Below, piece after piece: positions 1 through 9,511 of a stretch of DNA of 64,000 nt; positions within the stretch are counted from its first letter, which is position 1, and each line of letters opens with the position of its first letter. Source of the stretch: SCTM01 sp965279655 (GTDB taxonomy: Bacteria > Pseudomonadota > Alphaproteobacteria > Rhodospirillales > Rhodospirillaceae); NCBI GenBank assembly GCA_965279655.1, contig OZ257255.1, forward strand, positions 2,232,001 through 2,296,000. Reading direction: 5' to 3'. Made by a program: the position numbers and the translations under genes. The notes beneath the pieces were generated by a model that made no database searches, was not told where the DNA came from, and worked only from the letters and a program-made list of their open reading frames with translations.

Positions 1-66
1 CAGGGCGGAGTATAAGTGCCGGCGCAAAATGGTCTATGGTGCGCGCCGCGAAGGGGAAAGCCGGCA

Positions 67-1050
67 ATGACGGTCCTGGTGACAGGCGCGACGGGATTTA
101 TCGGTTCGGCGGTGTTGCGCCAGCTGATTCTGCGGGGCGAGGCCGTGCGCGTGCTTGCGCGTCGGGGCAGTGACCGGCGCAATCTCGCTGGGCTCGAGGT
201 CGAAACGGTCGAGGGCGATCTGAACGATCCGGACGCCCGCGCCCGCGCCACGCGCGGAATCGCGGGGCTGTTTCATGTCGCGGCGGACTATCGACTCTGG
301 GTGCCGGACCCGGCGGCGATGTACGGCACCAATGTGGACTCCACCGTGGACCTGTTGCGCCGGGCCGCCGACGCGGGCGCGAGCCGCATCGTTTACACCA
401 GTTCGGTCGCGACACTCGGCCTCCACGCCGACGCAAGCCCGTCCGACGAGGACACGCCGGTGGATCTGGCCGACATGATCGGACCGTACAAGCGTTCCAA
501 ATTCATGGCGGAGGAAGCGGTGCGTAAGCTCACCGCTTCAGGCCTGCCCGTCGTGATCGTCAACCCGACCGCGCCCGTGGGACCGCGCGATATCAAGCCC
601 ACGCCGACGGGACGCATGGTGATCGAAGCGGCGGCGGGACGGATGCCGGCCTTCGTCGACACCGGCCTCAACATCGTGCATGTGGACGATGTGGCGCGCG
701 GCCATTTGCTGGCGCGCGACAAGGGCGTGGTCGGTCAGCGCTACATCCTCGGCGGCGAGAACATGAGCCTCGCGGAGATTTTGGCGCGCATCGCCGCCCT
801 GACCGGGGGCAAAGCGCCGACCATCAAACTGCCGACGGCGGCGATCCTTCCGATCGCCTATCTCGCCGAAGCCTGGGCGCGCCTGTCGGGCCGCGAACCG
901 TTCGTGACCGTGGACGGCGTGAAACTCGCCCGCAAGCGGATGTACTTCTCATCCGCGAAGGCGATCCGCGACCTCGGCTACGCCGCGCGCCCGGCGGACG
1001 ACGGCTTGAGCGACGCTATCGCCTGGTTCCGCGCCCACGCGATGCTGTGA
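67..1050 (+). CDS. hpnA: HpnA, hopanoid-associated NAD-dependent sugar epimerase/dehydratase
   Basis: Extended short-chain dehydrogenase of 327 residues. The N-terminus carries the NAD-binding glycine motif GATGFIG, followed by the family signature FHVAADYRLWVPDP, the TSSVATLG strand and the YKRSK catalytic Tyr-Lys pair. The stretch VNPTAPVGPRDIKPTPTG is typical of HpnA rather than of generic epimerases. The ATG at 67 is chosen because the nucleotide-binding strand begins immediately after it; the frame is open upstream to about position 16, but those residues look non-homologous. HpnA genes usually sit near hopanoid biosynthesis genes; none is visible here, and the upstream neighbour is outside the window. 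The next gene is convergent (actP). Confidence 0.88.
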   Translation: MTVLVTGATGFIGSAVLRQLILRGEAVRVLARRGSDRRNLAGLEVETVEGDLNDPDARARATRGIAGLFHVAADYRLWVPDPAAMYGTNVDSTVDLLRRAADAGASRIVYTSSVATLGLHADASPSDEDTPVDLADMIGPYKRSKFMAEEAVRKLTASGLPVVIVNPTAPVGPRDIKPTPTGRMVIEAAAGRMPAFVDTGLNIVHVDDVARGHLLARDKGVVGQRYILGGENMSLAEILARIAALTGGKAPTIKLPTAAILPIAYLAEAWARLSGREPFVTVDGVKLARKRMYFSSAKAIRDLGYAARPADDGLSDAIAWFRAHAML

Positions 1051-1066
1051 GCGCGGCCGGATCGGG

Positions 1067-2599
1067 CTAGGCTCGTTCCGAGGCGAGTTCCTGGGCCGCG
1101 AAGCCATCCCGTGCCGCATCCGCCGCGGCAGAACGATCCGTCACGGACAGCACCCACGCCACCACAGTCGTACCGATCATGGCGAAGAGCGTCGGGTTGG
1201 CGATGCTGATGATCGATTCTTTCATCCCGAGAGAGCCGATCATCACCAGGGGGCCGATCGCGATCAGGCCGATGGACATGAACAGTCCGGTAAGGATGCC
1301 CCATGTGGCGCCACGCGGCGTCAGGCCTTTCCAATACAGCGCCAGGAACAGCACCGGCACGTTGGCCGCCGCGGCGGTGCCGAGCGCGAGTGAGCCCAGG
1401 AAGGCGATGTTCTCTTTCTCGAACAGGATCGCCAACCCAAGCGCAATGGCGCTGACCAAGACCGCACCGATCCGCGACACCAGGATCTCGTCCTTCTCGG
1501 TCGCCACCAATTTCGGCGCGACGATGCGGGCGAGATCGTGCGACAGGGTTGCCGCGCCGGAGATCGCAAGGCCCGCCACAACCGCGAGAATTGTGGCGAA
1601 AGTGACCGCCGCCATGAAGCCGAAGAACGCCTCGCCGCCGACCAGGCGCGTGAGGTGCATTACGATCATGTTCGTCCCGCCGGCGGGCATCCCGCCCGGT
1701 CCGATCGCCGGATCGGCCATGACCAGGGCGACCGCGCCGTAGCCGATGAAGATCAGCATTACGTAGAATGCGCCGGCGAACACAGTCGCCCAGAACACCG
1801 AGGATCGGGCTTCCTTCGCCGTCGGCGCGGTGAAGAAGCGCATCACCACATGCGGCATGCCGAGCGCACCGAAGACGAGTGCGACGCTGAGGGAGACACT
1901 CGACAGGGGATCGGCGAAGTAGCTGAGGCCCGGCTTCAGGATCGCTTCCGCCTTGGGATGGATCGCAACCGCGGACCCGACCAATTGATCGAGGCTGAAG
2001 CCGAACTTGCTGAGGATCAGCAAGCACATCACCGCGCCGCCGAGGAGCAGCAGTGTCGCCTTGATCATTTGGATCCACGTGGTGATGAGCATTCCGCCCA
2101 TGATCACGTAAACCGCCATGAGCGCGGTGACGACGATGAGCGACGGCACGTAGCCGAAGCCCAGCAGCAGCGAGAGCAATTGCCCCGCGCCGACAAGCTG
2201 CACCACGGCGTACATGGTGTTGATGCACAGGGCCGTCAGCGCGGCGGAGACCCGGATGCCGTTGCCCTGCAGGCGATAGGCCAACACGTCGATGAAGGTA
2301 TAGCGGCCGAGATTGCGCATGCGGTCGGCGAAAACCATCAGCATGAGCGGCCAGCCCGTCAGCACCCCGATGGGCAGCAGCAGCCCCTCGAAGCCCGCGC
2401 CGTACATCACGCCGGTCACGCCGAGGAAGGAGGCCGCGGACACGAAGTCACCGGCGATCGCGAGGCCGTTCTGCATGCCGCCGATGTTGTGGCCCGCCGC
2501 ATAGAACTCGGAGGCCTTGCCGGCACGGCGCGATGCGACGATGGCGAGCCCGAAGGTCGCCACCACGAAGAGCATGAAAAAGGTGACGGCGAGGGTCAT
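1067..2599 (-). CDS. actP: Sodium:solute symporter, acetate permease ActP type
   Basis: SSS-family symporter of 510 residues with about 13 hydrophobic segments. Near the N-terminus it has the ActP-like block EFYAAGHNIGGMQNGLAIAGD, followed by a SAASFLGVTG stretch typical of the cation/acetate symporters. Likely role: sodium- or proton-coupled uptake of acetate or another short monocarboxylate at the inner membrane. It overlaps the upstream small membrane gene by four bases (ATGA), which implies translational coupling, the usual yjcH-actP arrangement. Substrate cannot be proven from sequence; related symporters carry pyruvate or propionate. The propionyl-CoA carboxylase and CstA genes elsewhere in the window would fit a short-acid metabolism. 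Confidence 0.85.
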   Translation of the reverse strand: MTLAVTFFMLFVVATFGLAIVASRRAGKASEFYAAGHNIGGMQNGLAIAGDFVSAASFLGVTGVMYGAGFEGLLLPIGVLTGWPLMLMVFADRMRNLGRYTFIDVLAYRLQGNGIRVSAALTALCINTMYAVVQLVGAGQLLSLLLGFGYVPSLIVVTALMAVYVIMGGMLITTWIQMIKATLLLLGGAVMCLLILSKFGFSLDQLVGSAVAIHPKAEAILKPGLSYFADPLSSVSLSVALVFGALGMPHVVMRFFTAPTAKEARSSVFWATVFAGAFYVMLIFIGYGAVALVMADPAIGPGGMPAGGTNMIVMHLTRLVGGEAFFGFMAAVTFATILAVVAGLAISGAATLSHDLARIVAPKLVATEKDEILVSRIGAVLVSAIALGLAILFEKENIAFLGSLALGTAAAANVPVLFLALYWKGLTPRGATWGILTGLFMSIGLIAIGPLVMIGSLGMKESIISIANPTLFAMIGTTVVAWVLSVTDRSAAADAARDGFAAQELASERA

Positions 2600-2832
2600 G
2601 GACGCGCTCCGCTATCGACGCCGCGCAGGTAGACCGCCGCGATGAAGATCGGCCAGGCAAAGAGGAAGAACGCGAGGTAGATCGCCAGCGACACGGCGCC
2701 GCCGAAGGGACGTTCGCCCATGGTCGCGGGACTGACGATCAGCAGGATCACGAAGGCGATGTACGGCAACGACGCCGCGGCGCTATAGGCGCTCACGCGC
2801 CGCAAACGGCGCGCGATGATTGAACGATCCAT
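2596..2832 (-). CDS. DUF485-like small membrane protein, partner of ActP
   Basis: A 78-residue protein with two hydrophobic segments (about residues 20-37 and 46-68) and the motif YLRGVDS near the end, resembling the close of DUF485/YjcH proteins. It is shorter than the roughly 100 residues usual for that family. It precedes actP with an ATGA overlap, and a clear Shine-Dalgarno GGGGAGGGG lies 5' of the ATG. The function of YjcH-type partners is not established; co-transcription with the symporter suggests a role in its assembly or activity. Confidence 0.7.
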   Translation of the reverse strand: MDRSIIARRLRRVSAYSAAASLPYIAFVILLIVSPATMGERPFGGAVSLAIYLAFFLFAWPIFIAAVYLRGVDSGARP

Positions 2833-2886
2833 TGGGCCCCTCCCCTAGAGGCCCAAACAAGGCCATGGGGTTCCGGGAAGGTCAAG

Positions 2887-2900
2887 TCGCGGGCCCGCGA
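2887..2900. promoter_or_regulatory. Perfect 14-bp palindrome upstream of the symporter operon
   Basis: TCGCGGGCCCGCGA is a perfect palindrome, located 55-68 bp upstream of the small membrane gene's ATG and just beyond the modC stop codon. It could be an operator for the symporter operon or a fold in the modC mRNA 3' end; there is no T-tract to make it a classical terminator. In a GC-rich genome such palindromes can occur by chance. Confidence 0.25.
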
Positions 2901-2918
2901 GGGTTCACTCTATGACAG

Positions 2919-3578
2919 CTAAAAGCCGCCCTCGGTGACGCAGGTGACCTGCCCGCCCTCGATATGCACCACCCGTGCCGCCAAGCGCGCGATCTCGGCG
3001 CGTTCGTGGCTGACGTAGATCATGGGCACGCGCACCGAATCCCGCAGCCGTTCCAGGTAGGGCATGATCTCCGCCTTGCGGCCGGCATCCAGCGACGACA
3101 AGGGCTCGTCCAGCAACAAGATGCGCGGGCTGGTGAGCAGCGCCCGACCGATGGCGACGCGCTGCTGTTCGCCACCGGAGAGTGTGTCGGGCCGGCGCTC
3201 AAGCAGACCGCCAAGCCCAAGCAACGCGATCACCTCCGGCGGTTCCACGTAACGTTTGTCCGCTGGAACCAGGCGATAGCCGTAGGTGAGATTGTGCAGC
3301 ACGGAGAGATGGGGAAAGAGCCGGCCGTCCTGGAAGACATAACCCACACGGCGTTCGTGGGCCGGCAGCGAGATGCCCGCCGCCCTATCGAACAACACCG
3401 CGTCTTCCGCGACGATGCGACCTTCCGTGGGCGACAGCACGCCGGCGATCATGTTGAGCACGGAGGTCTTGCCCGCGCCCGACGCGCCGAACAGCGCGGT
3501 CACGCCCACCGCAGCGGTGAAGTTCACCGCGATATTGAGGGTGCTGCGCCGCAGCGCGATGTCGACGTCCAGCGTCAT
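2919..3578 (-). CDS. modC: ModC, molybdate ABC transporter ATP-binding protein (short form)
   Basis: ABC ATPase of 219 residues: Walker A GASGAGKT (about 31-38), Q-loop VFQDGRLFPHLSV, signature LSGGEQQR, Walker B ILLLDEPLSSLD and the switch histidine in YVSHE. VGYVFQDGRLFPHLSV is characteristic of ModC. Canonical ModC is about 350 residues because of a C-terminal molybdate-binding TOBE/MOP domain; this one stops after the ATPase domain. It overlaps modB by four bases (ATGA). It energises molybdate (or tungstate) import through ModB. The lost regulatory domain parallels the single-domain ModE encoded upstream. Confidence 0.88.
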   Translation of the reverse strand: MTLDVDIALRRSTLNIAVNFTAAVGVTALFGASGAGKTSVLNMIAGVLSPTEGRIVAEDAVLFDRAAGISLPAHERRVGYVFQDGRLFPHLSVLHNLTYGYRLVPADKRYVEPPEVIALLGLGGLLERRPDTLSGGEQQRVAIGRALLTSPRILLLDEPLSSLDAGRKAEIMPYLERLRDSVRVPMIYVSHERAEIARLAARVVHIEGGQVTCVTEGGF

Positions 3579-4270
3579 CGCACGTCCTGCCGGCGGGCGA
3601 TGCGCCGCTCCACCGCTTCCGCACCCAAGATCGCACCGACGGAGACGAGCACCGACAGCACCGCCAGACGCAGCGCGGGCGCATCGCCGGTGGGCGATTG
3701 CAGCAGGCTGTAGATCGCGATCGGCAGGGTCTGGGTTTCGCCGGGGATATTGGACACGAAGGTGATGGTCGCGCCGAACTCACCGAAGCTTTTCGCAAAG
3801 GACAGGATCGCACCGGCGACGATGCCCGGCAGCGACAGGGGCAGAGTGATCGTGAGGAACGTGCGCCACCTCCCCGCGCCCAGGGTCGAGGCGGCGGTCT
3901 CGAGACGGCGGTCGACCGCATCGATGGAGAGGCGCATCGCGCGCACCATGAGCGGCAGGCCCATGACGGCTGCGGCGAGCGCGGCGCCGGTCCAGCGGAA
4001 AGCGATGGTGATGCCGAAGACATCGTGGAGGAAACGTCCGCCCGGCCCCTGGGTGCCGAACAGCAATAACAGACCGAACCCGGTGACCACCGGCGGCAGC
4101 ACCAGCGGCATATGCACGAACGCGTTCACGAGCGCCTTGCCAGGGAATGTCGTGCGCGCAAGAAGGTAGGCGAACGCGAAGCCGACGGGCAGGCTCACGA
4201 TCACGCTCCAGAATCCGACCTTCAGACTCAGCCGGACGGCGTCCCACTCGGCAGGGGAGAATTCAAACAT
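3575..4270 (-). CDS. modB: ModB, molybdate ABC transporter permease
   Basis: 231 residues with five to six hydrophobic segments. The family marker is the cytoplasmic EAA-type loop ETAASTLGAGRWRTFLTITLP, which contacts the ATPase. FAKSFGEFGATI near the C-terminus is the typical ModB signature. It follows modE with a gap of 33 bases and is translationally coupled to modC. No periplasmic binding protein gene (modA) is present between modE and modB or next to modC, so the solute receptor must be encoded elsewhere. Confidence 0.9.
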   Translation of the reverse strand: MFEFSPAEWDAVRLSLKVGFWSVIVSLPVGFAFAYLLARTTFPGKALVNAFVHMPLVLPPVVTGFGLLLLFGTQGPGGRFLHDVFGITIAFRWTGAALAAAVMGLPLMVRAMRLSIDAVDRRLETAASTLGAGRWRTFLTITLPLSLPGIVAGAILSFAKSFGEFGATITFVSNIPGETQTLPIAIYSLLQSPTGDAPALRLAVLSVLVSVGAILGAEAVERRIARRQDVR

Positions 4271-4275
4271 GCCAC

Positions 4276-4288
4276 TCGATATATTCGA
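4276..4288. promoter_or_regulatory. TCGA-TATAT-TCGA dyad upstream of modB, possible ModE site
   Basis: The 13-bp dyad TCGATATATTCGA lies 6-18 bp before the modB ATG, between modE and modB. ModE operators are A/T-rich dyads built on TATAT cores, so the resemblance is suggestive, but a full ModE box has two spaced half sites and this has only one core. Its position would overlap the modB translation start region, so ModE binding there would act inside the operon. This is inference from sequence similarity only. Confidence 0.3.
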
Positions 4289-4303
4289 TTGGAGCGTTCG
4301 AGG

Positions 4304-4648
4304 CTACCGCAGATGATCCGCAAGCGCCGCGAGGTCCGCTTTGATGGCCTTGGTGGACTTGGCCTCCATGGCGCGGTAGCGCTTCATGACCTGCATGCCC
4401 AGGGGCGTCAGCACCGCGCTTCCGCCCCCACCCTTGCCGCCCTTGGCGGTCTCCACAATGGGCTCGCGGAAGCAGGTGTTGAGTTCGTCGATCAGCAACC
4501 AAGCGCGGCGATAGCTCATCTTCATGGCGCGCGCGGCGGCGGAGATGGAACCGGTCTCGGCCACATACTCCAGCAGCGCGGCCTTCCCCGGGCCGAGGTT
4601 CACGTCCTTGGTGAGCTTGACGCGGAGGAAGATGGGCGGGAGGGACAT
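4304..4648 (-). CDS. modE: ModE-type winged-helix regulator, single domain
   Basis: 114 residues from the ATG at 4648 (the frame is open further upstream but without conserved residues). It contains the ModE/LysR-type winged helix: LLEYVAETGSISAAARAMKMSYRRAWLL (recognition helix around SYRRAW), then the wing with GGKGGGGSAVLT and a final helix. Full-length ModE adds two molybdate-binding domains; they are absent here. Such short ModE proteins are common in alphaproteobacteria. It heads the modE-modB-modC transcription unit, so it probably autoregulates and controls molybdate uptake, but with no molybdate-binding domain in the polypeptide its way of sensing is unclear. Confidence 0.85.
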   Translation of the reverse strand: MSLPPIFLRVKLTKDVNLGPGKAALLEYVAETGSISAAARAMKMSYRRAWLLIDELNTCFREPIVETAKGGKGGGGSAVLTPLGMQVMKRYRAMEAKSTKAIKADLAALADHLR

Positions 4649-4686
4649 GGGCGGAAAGTGACATGGCCCTGTTCCACGGACAAACA

Positions 4687-4715
4687 AAAACCCCCGCCTT
4701 TGGGGCGGGGGTTTT
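4687..4715 (-). terminator. Rho-independent terminator downstream of clpA
   Basis: A 12-bp perfect stem, AAAACCCCCGCC paired with GGCGGGGGTTTT, and a five-base loop lie directly past the clpA stop codon (4723). On the minus strand the stem is followed by a T-rich run, as expected for an intrinsic terminator. It separates the clpA transcript from modE, whose coding start is 39 bases beyond. Confidence 0.85.
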
Positions 4716-4722
4716 GGGTGGG

Positions 4723-7071
<2,349 letters not shown>

Positions 7072-7127
7072 CGACAACGGAGTATGTCCTTTTTCTAAGT
7101 GACGTAACGCTTCAAGTAGGTGTCGGG

Positions 7128-7457
7128 TTATTCCTTCTCAAGCGTGCATTGCAGCGGATGTTGATTCTTACGGGCGAGGTCCATGACCTGGGTGACCTTG
7201 GTCTCGGCGACCTCGAACGTGAACACGCCGCACACGCCCACCCCTTTCTGATGGACGTGCAGCATGATGCGCGTGGCCTCCTCGGTCGACTTGCTGAAGA
7301 ACCGCTGGAGGACGTGCACCACGAATTCCATCGGAGTGTAGTCGTCGTTCAGCATCAAGACCTTGTACATCGAAGGCTTCTTCACCTTCGGCCGGGTCTT
7401 GATGACCACCCCGGTGCGGGGATCGTCGCCCCCGCCGCGTTGATTGTCCCCCGCCAT
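7128..7457 (-). CDS. clpS: ClpS, adaptor delivering N-degron substrates to ClpA
   Basis: 109 residues from the ATG at 7457. This start matches the usual alphaproteobacterial beginning MAGDN; an upstream start at 7529 would add 24 residues. The body has the substrate-pocket motif LNDDYTPMEFVVHVL and HVHQKGVGVCGVFTFEVAETKV, the ClpA-binding face, ending in HPLQCTLE. ClpS recognises N-terminal Leu, Phe, Tyr or Trp and hands the protein to ClpA. Its position immediately before clpA is the usual arrangement. Alphaproteobacteria often have a second ClpS elsewhere; this copy looks like ClpS1. Confidence 0.93.
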   Translation of the reverse strand: MAGDNQRGGGDDPRTGVVIKTRPKVKKPSMYKVLMLNDDYTPMEFVVHVLQRFFSKSTEEATRIMLHVHQKGVGVCGVFTFEVAETKVTQVMDLARKNQHPLQCTLEKE

Positions 7458-7915
7458 GGCAATCACGGCCGGACCGCGGGGGGTGGAAATTCCTGAAGTC
7501 ATGGACCCGTAAAAACCCTCAACTGACACGGCACCATCATGGGGCCAAGATTAGCATACGACACGTTAAAAGCGCCCCCGCGCGCCGGTCGAAGCGCTTC
7601 AACCCTGACGGATATGTGAGCGCGGAGCCGCCCGCGCAAGAAGGCCGTCTTAACCGACGCGTGCAGGATAGATTCGACTCACGTCCGAAAATTGCGTGAT
7701 TCAATAGCCGATTCAACGGGATGCGAACCGCGCAATAGACAGCGCGACTCGAAACACGTATCCTTTCCCGTAAGGCAACACGCCAGTGGGCACTGGCGTA
7801 GGTGTCCGGGCGCGCACCCACCCAGCGGAGCGATCCGTTGCGGGCGCAGGTAAAAAAACAACGGGTGTACGCTCCGCACGCAAAACACGACGCGTTCTTG
7901 GGGGTTTTACTCGTA
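7458..7915. other. Divergent regulatory region between clpS and the D,D-carboxypeptidase gene
   Basis: About 450 bp without a convincing gene; reading frames here are short and lack any recognisable motif. It must hold the clpS/clpA promoter (minus strand) and the carboxypeptidase promoter (plus strand). Visible structure: a 10-bp palindrome GAAGCGCTTC at 7591-7600, two nearby copies of GATTCAA (about 7700 and 7713), and a 9-bp inverted repeat at 7780-7799. I could not assign -35/-10 boxes with confidence. Confidence 0.5.
7780..7799. promoter_or_regulatory. Perfect 9-bp inverted repeat upstream of the carboxypeptidase gene
   Basis: ACGCCAGTG-GG-CACTGGCGT, perfect arms separated by two bases, centred about 126 bp upstream of the ATG at 7916. 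There is no T-tract, so an intrinsic terminator is unlikely; the symmetry and short spacer suggest a dimeric regulator's operator. The binding protein is unknown. Confidence 0.35.
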
Positions 7916-9445
7916 ATGATAATGGCCCACGCCCGGTCCGGTCCCTTGCACACTCAGCGCGCGTCATGGCTGTCCCGGTCCATCCTGTTCAGCGCTATCT
8001 TCGCGCTGGTGGCGGGCTTGAGCCTTGCCCCCGCCCCAGCGGAAGCCGCCACCAAAGCCAAGGCCAAGCGCGTCGCGGTGGCCAAGGTCGACCCGAACCG
8101 TCCGCCGGCAACCGCGCGGCCGATCTATGAATCCATCGTCATCGATGCCGACAGCGGTCAGGTGCTGCATCAGGTGAACGCCGACACCCAGGCGTACCCT
8201 GCGTCGCTCACGAAGATGATGACCCTCTACATGCTGTTCGACGCCCTCGAGAAGGGCAAAGTCCGGCTCGATACGCCGTTGAAGGTGTCGAAGAAGGCGA
8301 CGACGCCGGGCCCCTCGAAGCTTTACGTGAAGGCCGGCACGACGATCTCCGTCGAACAGGCGATCTACGCCGTCGTGGTCCTGTCGGCCAACGATGTCGC
8401 CCTGGTGATCGCCGAGAACCTCGGCGGCTCGGAAGAAAAGTTCTGCGGTTTGATGACCGCAAAGGCGCGCGCCCTTGGCATGACACGCACGCAGTTCAAG
8501 AACCCGCACGGCCTGCCTCACAAGGGACAGATCTCCACCGCGCGCGACATGGCGATCCTCGCGCGCCGCCTGATGCAGGATTTCCCCGACAAGTTCGCGT
8601 ACTTCTCCAAGACCGAGTTCCCGTACAACGGCGTCATGATCAAGGGCCACAACCGCTTCATGGAGCGCTATGACGGCGCCGATGGCCTCAAGACCGGCTA
8701 CACCTTCGCGTCGGGCTTCAACCTCGCCGCGTCCGCGCGCCGGGGCGATCAGCGCCTGATCACCGTTGTCTTCGGCGGCGCCACCGCGAAGGTTCGCGAC
8801 GAGCATGTCGCCCAGTTGATGGATGCGGGCTTCATGGTGGCTATGAATACGCGCCCCGACGTCGCCGTAGCCCAGGCGGTCGATCCGTTCCCCGCCTCCC
8901 CGCCGCAGGTCGCCCCCACGACCGCGCAGCTGGCGCAGGAAGCCACCGTGCCCCAGTCTGACGTGGAGCCCACGTCGGTCGCAGCCGGCGACACAGACGA
9001 CGCCATCGGCCGCCAGATCGCCGCCGATGAGGTCGCCCCGCCCCTCGCGGAAATGGCGGCCCTGGTGCCGCCGCCGAGCATCGGCGCGCCCAAGGCCAAG
9101 GCCGCGGCGGCTGCCGCCGCCCGCAAGGCGGCGAATGCCATCGCGCCCCTCGCCCCCCCCGCACCGACGAACACATGGGGGATCCAGATCGGCGCTTACA
9201 CGAACCGCCTGCAGGCCGAAACCCAAGCCGATAGCGCCGCCGCGAAGGTGAGCACGGTGTTCGACAGCGCGTCCGCCCGCGTGGTGCCCGTGAAACTCGC
9301 TCCGACCAAGATCCTGTATCGCGCCCAGGTGATCGGCCTCGGCCAGAAGGACATGGCCCGCGCGTGCAAGCTCGCGGGCCTGAAGGCCGTCAAGAACGGC
9401 TGCAAGCCGGTCGCACCGGACCAAAAGACGGTTGCGTCGCGCTAA
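7916..9445 (+). CDS. Secreted D-alanyl-D-alanine carboxypeptidase (penicillin-binding protein) with SPOR domain
   Basis: 509 residues from the ATG at 7916; an ATG two codons later (7922) is equally possible. A signal peptide ends around APAEAA. The peptidase S11 domain has the three active-site boxes: SLTK (nucleophile Ser near 97), SAN and KTG in GLKTGYTFASG. A long Ala/Pro-rich linker follows, then a C-terminal SPOR domain (WGIQIGAYTNRLQAETQ ... YRAQVIGL), which binds glycan strands stripped of stem peptides at division sites. It trims pentapeptides in the periplasm and is probably recruited to the septum. The D,D-carboxypeptidase plus SPOR fusion is common in alphaproteobacteria. Confidence 0.9.
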   Translation: MIMAHARSGPLHTQRASWLSRSILFSAIFALVAGLSLAPAPAEAATKAKAKRVAVAKVDPNRPPATARPIYESIVIDADSGQVLHQVNADTQAYPASLTKMMTLYMLFDALEKGKVRLDTPLKVSKKATTPGPSKLYVKAGTTISVEQAIYAVVVLSANDVALVIAENLGGSEEKFCGLMTAKARALGMTRTQFKNPHGLPHKGQISTARDMAILARRLMQDFPDKFAYFSKTEFPYNGVMIKGHNRFMERYDGADGLKTGYTFASGFNLAASARRGDQRLITVVFGGATAKVRDEHVAQLMDAGFMVAMNTRPDVAVAQAVDPFPASPPQVAPTTAQLAQEATVPQSDVEPTSVAAGDTDDAIGRQIAADEVAPPLAEMAALVPPPSIGAPKAKAAAAAAARKAANAIAPLAPPAPTNTWGIQIGAYTNRLQAETQADSAAAKVSTVFDSASARVVPVKLAPTKILYRAQVIGLGQKDMARACKLAGLKAVKNGCKPVAPDQKTVASR

Positions 9446-9465
9446 GCGCGGTCTATCCAAACAAA

Positions 9466-9489
9466 AGCCCCGTCCTCGCGGACGGGGCT
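9466..9489. terminator. Bidirectional Rho-independent terminator
   Basis: A 10-bp stem AGCCCCGTCC / GGACGGGGCT with a TCGC tetraloop lies between two convergent genes. T-rich runs follow on both strands (CTTTCATTT on the plus strand; TTTTGTTTGG on the minus strand), so it can terminate both the carboxypeptidase transcript and the phosphohexomutase transcript. Confidence 0.85.
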
Positions 9490-9511
9490 CTTTCATTTCC
9501 AGCGTTTGCCG

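Noticed and set aside
7964..9496. Minus-strand frame opposite the D,D-carboxypeptidase
   Set aside because: Repetitive Arg/Gly/His composition typical of a shadow.
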